Of a DNA stretch of 64,000 nt, positions 49,471-60,409 are shown piece by piece (the first letter of the stretch is position 1; each line of letters starts with the position of its first letter). The position numbers and the translations under genes were made by a program. The stretch lies in contig NW_019775825.1 in assembly GCF_001039355.2 (NCBI RefSeq), positions 125,942-189,941 of the forward strand, given 5' to 3'. Origin of the DNA: Lingula anatina (taxonomy: Eukaryota; Brachiopoda; Lingulata; Lingulida; Lingulidae). A model generated the notes under the pieces. The model did no database searches. It was not told where the DNA came from and saw only the letters and a program-made list of their open reading frames with translations.

Positions 49471-50450
49471 TAATGAAAGTTTTAAATGTACTTAGATGTC
49501 TCTTCACACAAAAAAAAAAAAAAAAAAAAAANNNNNNNNNNNNNNNNNNNNNNNNNNNNNNNNNNNNNNNNNNNNNNNNNNNNNNNNNNNNNNNNNNNNN
49601 NNNNNNNNNNNNNNNNNNNNNNNNNNNNNNNNNNNNNNNNNNNNNNNNNNNNNNNNNNNNNNNNNNNNNNNNNNNNNNNNNNNNNNNNNNNNNNNNNNNN
49701 NNNNNNNNNNNNNNNNNNNNNNNNNNNNNNNNNNNNNNNNNNNNNNNNNNNNNNNNNNNNNNNNNNNNNNNNNNNNNNNNNNNNNNNNNNNNNNNNNNNN
49801 NNNNNNNNNNNNNNNNNNNNNAACGATTTAGTGAAAAACACCCATTTTCCCATTGATTTGAATGGGGACTTCCGACTAGTGCGTCACGCAGGGTGTACAG
49901 GTAACGCACTTCAACTTGGCGTAGTTCTCTTATTTGGTCGGTGACCCCCAACTTTTTTGGCAAAATTAAAATCTACTTGGATGGCTCTTTATACAAAAAA
50001 GTTTTTTTAAAAAATTCAAACGTTAGAAAAATCATAAAAAATAACGTTTTGGTGAAAAACACCCATTTCCCCATTGATTTGAATGGGGACTAGTGCGTCA
50101 CGCAGGGTGTAGCGCACTTCAACTTGGCGTAGTTCTCTTATTTGGTCGGTGACCCCCAATTTTTTTGGTAAAATTTAAATGTACTTGGAGGCCTCTTTAC
50201 ACAAAAAATTTTTTAAAAAAATTCGAACGTCAGAAAGTCATAAAAAATAATGCTTTAGTGAGAAAACACCCATTTTCCCATTGATTTGAATGGGGACTAG
50301 TGCGATATGCAGGGTGTATCATATTTGGGGCTAGTTCTCTTATTTGGTCGGTGACCCCCAATTTTTTTTGCAAATTTTTAATGTACTTGGGTGTCTCTTC
50401 AAACAAAAAAAAATTTAAAAAAATTCGAACGTTGGAACATGTAACGACCG
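49471..50450. repeat. Satellite-like tandem repeat, about 206-220-bp units, interrupted by the gap
   Basis: Three units start near 49822, 50042 and 50248. Each contains a hairpin word CCCATTGATTTGAATGGGG, AGTGCG..GCAGGGTGTA, TCTCTTATTTGGTCGGTGAC and an A-rich tail. The tail of a further unit (49471-49531) sits left of the N run, so the array continues into the gap. The third unit ends at about 50440 in GACCGATCTACCTTAA. It is noncoding. Confidence 0.85.
49532..49821. other. Assembly gap (290 N)
   Basis: A run of N flanked on the left by poly-A and on the right by the satellite unit. The true length is unknown, because tandem repeats often collapse here. Confidence 0.99.
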
Positions 50451-50499
50451 ATCTACCTTAAGTTAATATGTCGAGGAAATTCCTTTTCCCAAATCACCA

Positions 50500-52072
50500 T
50501 TTTTCTGTTGTATTGCCTCTGTCCTGCCCGGCATCTCCTTGTTTTTCATCTCTAAATGAATAGGATGGTATTAAGACAATTCAAGGGAAAACAGAACAAG
50601 CCAGGTACATTGCAGGGCCTTATAATTGTAAGACATTAAGGTACTTACTTCGGAAAAAAGAAAAAAATAAAGATCTAAAGAACTGAGTAAATGTATCGGA
50701 AGACTACTGTACATTTCCCAACAGTCACTTGACTCAAAAGAGGTTTTATTCCTTTCACTTCAATGTGGTTCAGTCTATTACTTTGATGCCTTTTAGCTTT
50801 GAATATTGTTTGCAAGAAGTTTTTTTTCTTTTTCTTTTATTTCATATCGTGATGTACCTTTTTGGAGATTTATTTGTTTATTTTCCTTTCAAGTGTCCGC
50901 TTTTTGACTTGTCGACCTCTCATCAAAATACAGTATACAGTTTTGGTTGCTATTCATCTTGTTTGTGAATCACATCCCTACCCTATTGCTGTGTTTGTCT
51001 TACCCCAGCGTAATATGAGCTTGTGTTATGCTTGCAAAGTCAATTATCACAGCAAAAATTAAACCAAGTTTAGCGAGCAATTGTAAGACACTGCATTTTG
51101 CTATCATTTTAACTCAAATTATTAATTTGCCTAGTTAGGGTGTACACAAATTAAGAAAGAACCTCTCTTTATGTTATCGAGATTTTCTGCATTTCACTTG
51201 CTGTCAGAGTAAAGCATGATACTTATTTTTCTCCCTGGTCATGATTGCCATAATTCATTAGATACATTAGCAAATACAAGCGGTATCAATATCTGCCGAG
51301 TTCCCAGTGTAATCCCCACACGAAATGCTTACAGCCTACCTTTAATCAGTCTGATAGACTTTTTTTTTCGTATTTTAAGATACGCAATAGGTCCACTACT
51401 TATGTGAAATAATTTTAAAATTGTCATCTTTGAATTTTGTTCATTTTACAGAAGGATCAGCGGCAAGAGTCCTAAAAGCGATTATTATACTTGGGCGGAG
51501 GACATTAATCCGCGTTTTAATGAATTATCTTCTTAAAACTGAAAGTGAGCTGTGGAATATATCTATTGGAGCATTGCCAATATCAATACCGGACACAGTG
51601 AAAGAAAAAAGCTAATTATTTTTATATTCATTTTATTCAACAAGCGATAGAAAAGCGTTACATACGAGAAAAAAGTTCAAATTTGTAAACAATGAATATA
51701 ATTAGTTAAAACCAATAATGTAGAAAAAAGGTATACTTTGAAGAAAGTGAAATATAATTATCCTTCAAGTTTATAATCATAAATTATTATTCTAATTATC
51801 ATTATTCTGATTATTCTAAAAAAGATTAGGAAGTGAAAGATTTATGCGAGAATAAGAACCGGGCATTTCGTTTAACCCGATTTGAATGGCAGCTGTTTGA
51901 AGAACTTGCAAGCAAAGCTGGTGCAGCCGCTTGAAGAGGCAGAGCAGGTTCCTGCACTGGCGATGAGTTTTCTGCTAGCGCTGCCGAAACTCCAGGAAAG
52001 CTTCTCGGGTTTTATAATTATTCTAATTATTATTATTCTGATTATTCTAAAAAGATTGGGAAGTAAAAGATT
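50500..52072. repeat. Local segmental duplication, copy 2
   Basis: This is the partner of 47176-48740 in the same orientation. It carries an intact version of the exon-like frame at 51452-51615 and merges on the right into the 230-bp array. Confidence 0.85.
51452..51615 (+). CDS. Possible orphan exon, function unknown
   Basis: After a good acceptor (TTCATTTTACAG) the plus strand is open to a TAA at 51613-51615. It reads EGSAARVLKAIIILGRRTLI, then MNYLLKTESELW and IGALPISIPDTVKEKS. The amphipathic start and regular composition look protein-like. In duplication copy 1 the same frame has a stop, so at least that copy is dead. I do not recognise the family and saw no partner exons. Confidence 0.25.
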
Positions 52073-53163
52073 AATGCTAGAATAAGAACCGGGTACTTCG
52101 TTTAACCCGATTTGAATGGCAACTTTTTGAAGAACTTGCAAGCAAAGCTGGTGCAGCCGCTTGAAGAGGCAGAGCAGGTTCCTGCACTGGCGATGAGTTT
52201 TCTGCTAGCGCTGCCGAAACTCCAGGAAAGCTTCTCGGGTTTTATAATTATTCTAATTATTATTATTCTGATTATTCTAAAAAGATTGGGAAGTAAAAGA
52301 TTAATGCTAGAATAAGAACCGGGTACTTCGTTTAACCCGATTTGAATGGCAACTTTTTGAAGAACTTGCAAGCAAAGCTGGTGCAGCCGCTTGAAGAGGC
52401 AGAGCAGGTTCCTGCACTGGCGATGAGTTTTCTGCTAGCGCTGCCGAAACTCCAGGAAAGCTTCTCGGGTTTTATAATTATTCTAATTATTATTATTCTG
52501 ATTATTCTAAAAAGATTGGGAAGTAAAAGATTAATGCTAGAATAAGAACCGGGTACTTCGTTTAACCCGATTTGAATGGCAACTTTTTGAAGAACTTGCA
52601 AGCAAAGCTGGTGCAGCCGCTTGAAGAGGCAGAGCAGGTTCCTGCACTGGCGATGAGTTTTCTGCTAGCGCTGCCGAAACTCCAGGAAAGCTTCTCGGGT
52701 TTTATAATTATTCTAATTATTATTATTCTGATTATTCTAAAAAGATTGGGAAGTAAAAGATTAATGCTAGAATAAGAACCGGGTACTTCGTTTAACCCGA
52801 TTTGAATGGCAACTTTTTGAAGAACTTGCAAGCAAAGCTGGTGCAGCCGCTTGAAGAGGCAGAGCAGGTTCCTGCACTGGCGATGAGTTTTCTGCTAGCG
52901 CTGCCGAAACTCCAGGAAAGCTTCTCGGGTTTTATAATTATTCTAATTATTATTATTCTGATTATTCTAAAAAGATTGGGAAGTAAAAGATTAATGCTAG
53001 AATAAGAACCGGGTACTTCGTTTAACCCGATTTGAATGGCAACTTTTTGAAGAACTTGCAAGCAAAGCTGGTGCAGCCGCTTGAAGAGGCAGAGCAGGTT
53101 CCTGCACTGGCGATGAGTTTTCTGCTTGCGTTGCCGAAACTCCAGGAAAGCTTCTCGGGTTTC
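51784..53163 (-). repeat. 230-bp tandem array derived from the terminal exon of the lipid-transfer gene
   Basis: Six units have a period of 230 bp; the motif AACCCGATTTGAATGGCA recurs at about 51876, 52106, 52336, 52566, 52796 and 53026. On the minus strand each unit is the last 46 codons of the gene (KPEKLSWSFG .. KKLPFKSG plus TAA) followed by about 90 bp of AT-rich 3' flank. The unit at 53022-53160 is the gene's own exon. The neighbouring units appear identical to one another and differ from it at two bases (GNASRK to GSASRK). The leftmost unit is more diverged (KFFKQLPF). No AATAAA or ATTAAA lies inside the units; the first minus-strand AATAAA is near 51632-51637. Confidence 0.92.
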
Positions 53164-56100
53164 CACGTTTTTTTGCTTCCCCATTTCCATTCTACCTTGA
53201 ACTTAGGGGGCTGAAAAGGCATGTATTGTAATGATCAGTTTTGGGGAAATTAAATTGTGTTGTGGCGTTTTCTGAGCAAGGCGTGCACTTTTCAAACTTT
53301 ATAATGACGTCACTATTGTGCGCTGATTGTGCTTGTTGGGTAGCTACCAGAGTAAGATTACTGACGATTTACGCATGACAGTTAAGTCTGACAATCAGTT
53401 TTGAAAATGAACAAAACTGAATCCTTTAAAACTTGTTAGCAACCTAGTATTTGTTGATATCAAGCTGTTATTAAAATCAATGGCCATTGAACTTACCCAC
53501 AGTTTAACCTTGACCTTGACCTTTGACCTAATTTGGTACCAGGCTTGGATGCTGGCGCTCATCTTATCATGGCCGTGATAGAATTTGAAACAGACTCCGG
53601 GATACAGTTTACCGACGCCTTCAAGCAAGTAATTGAGGTTCACGCCGATGGTAATACCGCCACGGACCAAGGACTGAAAGGAGAAGGCAAATATACAATC
53701 AAAACATGAAACACAACACCAATAGATACTTCAGTGTACGTTTATGTTAGTACTGACAGCAAGGGTATTGCACAAATAAAAAGAACCGACATTTTGAAAA
53801 TCAACTGAATGAAAGGTATTTAAAATTATTCACACCGAGTGTTTGCTTCTACATTTTTTCATTAAATATCTGCTACTGGCAAACCTTGCGTTCGAGAAAT
53901 CAATATGAAATGAGGACGTAGAAAATTGAGAAAGGCATACTTTTTCAAGCTATAATGGAGTTCAAGTGACTTACTGCTAAACTTGCTTCTGCGCCTCCTG
54001 ATACTCGGGCACTTGCTTTCAATGTCATTGTCAGGCAATGGGAACACGGCTGAGATGATCCGGAACAGAACCCGGCCTTCACGGTGAAATCGACGCGAGG
54101 CGCCAGGTTAATAGTGACACTTATTTTGGCGACATAGATGTAAATTCTGAAGACCTCGATGCGAATCGGCGAGGGTTTGTAAACTGGGAAGGTCTTGGAG
54201 AGTGGACCAGCCTGGTTGATGTTCAAAACAGTCTTTCCGAACACCTTTAAATACACTCTTGTCTTACTGGAACCAATCTTCTGTCTGTAAGCTTCGGCTG
54301 TTGCCAGGTCAACAGATTTGGAGAACACCTTCAGTTTGGCAATGGATTTTCCATACAGTTTGCACCTGTTAGTCGCCGTGTTTTCACCGGCAAACACCCC
54401 GGCCTTGATGTAGACATTGGCTTTAGATGGTCCATACTTAAGATGAGTTAGGCAATGCCTGTTATTTGGGAACTGAGAATTATCGGATGAGAACTGGCTG
54501 GCTGAAAGAAGCTCTGAATATCTTCCACTATACGTGCCCCACGTGCTACAGCTCACGTGCTCAGTTCCTCTCTTAGAACGGGAGCGCTCCTCGGTATCGT
54601 TTACATGAATAAGGACACCCTTGAGCTTAAAGTATTCTTTAATGTCCTCCAATGCGCATTTAAACCCTTCATCCTCAGTCAGAACCGCCTTATACAAAAT
54701 GTTGTCCACCTCAGAATTGTCCGCATTGGGCCACACCTTGTTTTTGGCCTCGACCAGATTTCTGTAGGCGAGTTCTCCCTTGATGGTGACGACAGCGGCT
54801 TGTCTTAGTTCACAGCTGGAAGAAGGTCGGGTTAACAGATCTACGAGCCATTGTTGGACAGAAGACACGTGCATATTCCTCCGCAGAGCATGGAGGGTAC
54901 CAACCAGCGTCCACAATGGCTGATCTTTCTGCTTGGCGATGTCCAACACATCCTCCGTCAGTCTGTTGTCTCCAAAGTTTCCAATGGCTTCCAGAACGTC
55001 ACTGAGTTGCTCTGTGTTATCAGCTTCATGACTTGCCTTCAGATGTTGTCGAAGCAGTTCCACCAGCTCTTTCTGGAACCCCGTGCTGACAGTTGGTCTT
55101 GAGGCAAGTGAACCAAGAGATAGAATGATAGGTCCATGAAAAGACGCATCTTGAGCCGGCAGCGTTTCCCAAAGTTTCTTCACAGAGTTCAGAATGTGTT
55201 TCGTAGGTTTTGTGATGAAGGTTAATTTCTGTACCAGCTCCTGTCTCTGCTCGGTGGATAAAGGATGGCTTAGCACCAGACCGGAAAGAACCTAAATCGA
55301 AAATAATCAGAATATATATATATTTTTAATTTAACCAGTGTTCATGTTTTTAACACAAAATCCATTGCCAATGATTCTATTACTTTTCTATTACGTTTTG
55401 CTTTATTTTATTAAACTACAAACGTTTTGCCCTATGTCTAGTAAACTACAGAATAAAAGGAATGGATAAATGTAAAAAAGAGGCTTACATTTTCGGCGTC
55501 TTTGCCGCCTGCAGTAATGTAAAGATCTAGAATTTCTCTGCACACTTCCCAGTTGGAGGAGCATTTAGAAACCATCTGAAACAATTTTACAGAGTCATAT
55601 TATGCATTTCGCGCAAGCTCAACCACATATGCATATTCTAAGTTGTATTTTGGATAAAAATAGTTGCTTAGTTTTCCAATTAGATAATATGCAAAAGAGA
55701 AAGAAAGAAGAGAAAATATTACAGAATAACTTATAAGTCACTTTCAATTAGATACTAACTATTTGACGATGCTATATCTAACGCCAAAAGAGATGGTTTG
55801 TATTGTTAGTTATACTAGATTTCTAACCAAAACGATAGCACCCATAAAAAAATTAATAAATGTTGTTTGTTTACTTACATCTTTTGTCAGTTTAATAAGT
55901 TGAGTGGCGAGAGCTGGCTTTTTGGCATCTTCCTTAGAAATGTTGCCGTGAACGAGACCAAGTTTGTTTTCCAAAGAAAGGATCTCAGTCAAGCCGGCCA
56001 CTACAATGGCCGAATATTCAATAAGTCTATTAGTATCAATAAATGTAATGTAAAGTGTATAGGCTGCATGAATCTGTCGAAACTACTTGAAATAATAAAA

Positions 56101-58585
56101 TTACTAGGACTTCATGCATTGGAAATAATATTATATGAGTACATCAAATGAAATATGTAAAAATATTTATCCAATATTACGTGAAAATTTCACATAGGCG
56201 TGTGTGAACTAAAGGTCACATTATCCTTTGATTGTTAAAGAGATTTCAAACGGGATTATTGACTTTGAAACCACATACAAGTGTCTAAGGATGGGTTGAT
56301 ACTATTTAACTGATCCAATTACTATGCCTTCTAAAATGTGTACAGGATTGGTTACAATTGACGTCCACATAGAAGAGCCTATTCGACAGTCACTTATAGT
56401 ATTATGACACTTACATGTGGATGCTTCTGTTGGATTCTGAGTGAATTTTGTCAAAATTTCACTGAGCTTGTCTTCTCCATCGAAATCTTTTCTCAAAATA
56501 AGCCATCTTTTTCTATCATCTGCATCTGAATAACAAATAATAATGGTAAATATGCATATGTCTACAGTGATGGATTTTAAAACTTTAAAGGCCTTATTTA
56601 ATTCAGAATCGTATTGATTATTGTTGTCAGACGACACTATAGGCTTACAAAGTTTCTTATGAATCCAATTCAGTGGTTTATTCCAAAATACCAACCTGGA
56701 TCGAATTCCCCAATCAAAGATCTCTTCTGGAAGTGTGCCTTTTGTGCTGTTTCCAAGCGTTCATGGCCGCTGACGGAGCGTTTCACGTGCTTTCGCAAAG
56801 TCAGTTTGAATTTCACGTCTGAATTCAAATAAGCACCAAGGTCAACGTTGCTGCCGTCATTATCAGTTCTGGAGGAAGAGTCCACCTAAAAAAAACAGCA
56901 TCAATTGTTTAATTTCGAGCCAACCCCCATGAAATAACACAAAAAGAAGAATTTCTTCATTTAACAGCTATGTTAGAAGTAATGTTGAACAAAATTAATA
57001 TTGCAGTGGGTATCGACTAAAATTCTTTTTCACAATCCTTTACGTTTTTTTTTTTTACAAATTCCACGTGTTATAAAGGCGTTGAATCAATATCTTCTTA
57101 ACTGACCTGATGGTCCGGCTTAGGAAGCACCTTTAAGTGACCAGTGACGTCAGTCATAACTCCACCATTGATGTGCTGGACTTCATCCGACTCAATGTCC
57201 ACCTCGTCCCTGTCCAGTTCCTGGCCGTGGTCATCATAGATGTCCTTGGACGACACGTGTTTCTTGATTTCTATTGTCCCCAATTGCAGCTTGGATGTTC
57301 TTAAGATAAAGATGAACAATAACACATTTTAACACAGAAACGATATATTTTTCAGCTACAAGATATTCATTGCCACTATCATGCATTTTTTGAAATCTTG
57401 GACATTCGCAATATGGAAGCCTTTTTATTTAACGTATGATTTCCTTACAAAATGGCGAAATTAGCCCCCCATTATTTACACAAAATAAAAACGAAAGCGC
57501 GCCCTGAAACCCACGAAAACGTGTTTTTTTCTTCTAATTAGTGCTACGAAGATATTTGCACTGGGTAAAAAAGGGGATGGGGAGACTTATACATTCACCT
57601 AAAAAATCATGCCTCAGCTTTAAAAACCTACTCATCATTGTTACAGAAACCGGACGAATGACATTTGCTGACATTGTCACTTGTGCTGATCCCATCAAAC
57701 CATTACTTATTTTGAATATCCACCCACCTGTAATGTGATTTGTGCTTGCCCAAAATGTCCATTTCCACAACATTCTCTCTGTCCCGGACAAGGTTAGTTT
57801 GCAGGGCAGAAATTATGGAGCGCTTGAAGTTCATTACATCGACGTCTTCTAAAAAATATTATATAAGGAATGACGGGTGTTAAAAAACATCATCAGGTAT
57901 AATGTTTATAGAAAAGGGCAAGTAGGTATACAGAACGAATCTATGATACAGTTTTTAATGAATTTCCATTAGCCTTTTCATTTTTGAAGGTTGAGTTCTA
58001 AAGTTCGGACATTTCTGTTTTGAGAACCTGGAAATTAGAGTTATTGATTGACGAGAGCAGTTTTTACCTGTATCTTTCTTCGTGAAACTGACATGAGAAA
58101 TGGTGCCATTCTTCAGTTGAACGAACATCGTTGGCTCGTTGTACAAGTCATCCGCTGATACTGGCTCACCGCTGGTACTATAATGACAAAGACATGTAAT
58201 TATAATCTTTGTTGTGGAACACATAATTATTAATTATAATTATTAATAATGATGTGAATGTTGACATAGTTTACAACGCCTATGCAAGTGCACGGTCCAT
58301 TACCGACATACTTCACAAACTTTTTATTGCACAATGCAAATGCTTAAACAAAATTCCTAGTTATCGTTTTACATTAAAAGTTTGTTCTCACCTGTTTGCT
58401 TTTGTCATTAGTACATAAACGTTGTGGATGAACATCATAAAGGTAGAAGCGCCGCTTTTACCTGTGCCTGTAAAGATGGAAAGAAATCTACTGAAGATAC
58501 ATATACACAGTTCAACTACGTTACCGAACTCGTTTCTTTGAATATCACTTAAAACAGTGCGAGATTTAGTAAACAGTAGATCGAT

Positions 58586-58659
<74 letters not shown>

Positions 58660-59212
58660 CTTGTAATAATCCAATCTTAAAAAATCTATCCAACTATCTA
58701 TAAGCATATACATTGGATAGATTTACTTACACCAGGACATTGCTACAGTGTATATTGGTTCATACCTACCCAGATACTCTACATCCACGTAAGCAGAGAG
58801 CCGAAAAGTTTCATCAGCCGGGCCAAACAACTTTGCCTTACTTTCATAGTAGTAATGAAGTGTGCTGGACTGAAACCAAAAAGATATAATAAATTATAAC
58901 TTGTTTTACGAAAATCGACAATTATGTGCACAATGAGTTCAACTTTCTATAGGAATTCTGATTTAATGATGTCATTATTCGTTATTTTTCTTACATCAAA
59001 AATGTATCATTTATAAAGTTTTCAATTTCGACGACGAGTAAATCTTATAGGCATCTGTAATATAATACTGTAAGGAACTTGTCTATTAATCTAACCTGCA
59101 TGTCAGTTGAAAATAATTCTGGCTTGTCTTTTGATACATTGTCTTCTTCTTTCTCGCACGATGTTGGTCGTGACACCAAGCCAACTAGACACAGGTACAG
59201 TAGAAACTGCAT
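53022..59212 (-). CDS. Secreted large lipid transfer protein (vitellogenin N-terminal domain), 13 exons
   Basis: Minus-strand exons: 59096-59212, 58770-58869, 58392-58467, 58068-58177, 57728-57848, 57107-57299, 56696-56885, 56415-56525, 55879-56000, 55489-55575, 53975-55291, 53497-53673 and 53022-53210. They total 2910 nt, 969 aa. Residues 1-19 form a signal peptide (MQFLLYLCLVGLVSRPTSC). The next 600 residues match the vitellogenin/apolipophorin/MTP module: HYYYESKAKLFGPADE, NFKRSIISALQTNL in the beta-barrel, then paired helices such as LSDVLEAIGNFGDNRLTEDV. A furin-type RSKR site follows at about residue 650, then a beta-rich, Cys-containing chain of about 320 aa ending in a Trp/Lys/Cys-rich tail. 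It lacks the von Willebrand D domain and serine-rich phosvitin of yolk vitellogenin, and is much shorter than apolipoprotein B-type proteins. It probably binds lipid extracellularly; cleavage into two chains is inferred. It differs from microsomal triglyceride transfer protein by the furin site and the tail. Confidence 0.85.
58588..58655. repeat. (AT)n microsatellite
   Basis: About 34 uninterrupted AT dinucleotides in the intron between exons 2 and 3 of the lipid-transfer gene. The tract is perfectly self-complementary. Confidence 0.95.
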
Positions 59213-59255
59213 CTTGGCTGCAAGGTCTCTCTCTTCACACTTCTGTGATTATTTT

Positions 59256-59265
59256 GTTTTATACC
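59256..59265 (-). promoter_or_regulatory. Possible proximal TATA box of the lipid-transfer gene
   Basis: GGTATAAAAC on the minus strand lies 44-53 bp before the start codon at 59212, which would give a 5' UTR of about 15-25 nt. It competes with the upstream candidate at 60399. Confidence 0.4.
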
Positions 59266-59342
59266 TACAACTGGAGAACCAGAGGGGCGTTACCCATCAG
59301 AAGTCAAATCAAGATCATTAAAAAATCACAATAATAATATTA

Positions 59343-59367
59343 ACAAACAAACAAACAAACAAACAAA
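59343..59367. repeat. (AAAC)n microsatellite
   Basis: Six AAAC-type units upstream of the lipid-transfer gene. A poly-T run lies near 59759-59780. Confidence 0.85.
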
Positions 59368-60336
59368 TGAATAAAAATATTAAAACTGAAAAATGGAAAT
59401 CCTTCCAGTATAGGGTCTGGGTTGCGCTTACTGTGTGCTAATGAAAAAGTTTTCAAATCTAGCATAAGATGTTTGCAGTACTTGTGAAGATACGCTTATG
59501 TCTTATGTCCTTATTCAGGCAGCATATGGGAGTCAAATAGGTGACCATGAATCTCCATGTCACTGCATACGTTGGTTTCTGAACTTATTTTTTTTTAAAT
59601 TAAAACTCACTGTATTGGCCCATTTGACCTTGGAAATCTGGTAAAAGAGCCAAAGTATCTTTGAAATCCTGCCAATTTTGCAACAATAACTTCTTTTTCA
59701 GTAAATCATAAATTTTACATTATATAAAAACTGATCACACTGCAAAAATGCTATCTGTTTTTTTTTTTTTTTTTTTTTTTTCATGTAACGAAATACCTAA
59801 ATGTTCAAAAACATTTAGGCAGCGCAAAGGCGAACCAATATACAGTAAACAACAAAATGTAATTGCAAATACTCCCAAAGCATATGGAATATAAGGCTTA
59901 AATTTACTCATTTGAGCTTGCACAATTTGTCAAAATAAAAAAAGTTTGAAATATCAACTCAAGACTGAAGTAATACCACCCCTTATTAACCAATAATTAT
60001 TCTAAGAAAAAAAAACAAATTAGAAGAAAAAAGAGGAATCCTTCCGGTAAAAAATATAGATTCCCTTCACTCAAGTTTTCAGTTTCAGCATCAAATGGCT
60101 GGTTCACCCATTTCTTGTGCCTAATTTTTCATTATGTCGGATCAAAAAGCAAAGGTTACACTAAGTGTTTGACATTTGTAAATAAGATTTGGTTCGTATG
60201 TACACTCTTTATAAAAACATCACCTGGTGAAGAATGAAAAAAGGAACAACAAAACATCAATTTACTCATGTACTCACACATCGAAAAAATATAAATAAAT
60301 AAAACACGAGAATGAAAAGAAAATATCCAACTTACC

Positions 60337-60406
60337 AGTCGACCTGTCTTTCTTATTTCCCAACGAAGGGTCGATGTCAATCACTCCGAATACTGCTTCT
60401 TATATA
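60337..60406 (-). promoter_or_regulatory. Possible upstream promoter and noncoding first exon of the lipid-transfer gene
   Basis: On the minus strand TATATAAG (60406-60399) is followed about 30 bp later by a GC-richer stretch ending in a strong donor CTG|GTAAGT at 60336/60337. An acceptor-like CTTGCAG ends five bases before the ATG at 59212. A noncoding exon at about 60337-60372 spliced to 59217 would be a standard arrangement. The acceptor has a poor pyrimidine tract, so this is tentative. Confidence 0.35.
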
Positions 60407-60409
60407 TCC

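Noticed and set aside
49457-49963. Open frames spanning the gap
   Set aside because: They are produced by translating N and poly-A; no real sequence supports them.
52102-53190. Repeated open frames of 67-132 codons on both strands of the array, suggesting a small gene family
   Set aside because: The minus frames are copies of a terminal exon fragment whose AT-rich lead-in is not in phase with the upstream exon; the plus frames are shadows. No independent promoter or start is evident.
60156-60380. Minus-strand 74-codon frame upstream of the lipid-transfer gene
   Set aside because: The first bases look like a noncoding first exon ending at a strong donor; the rest of the frame is intron-like, without homology.
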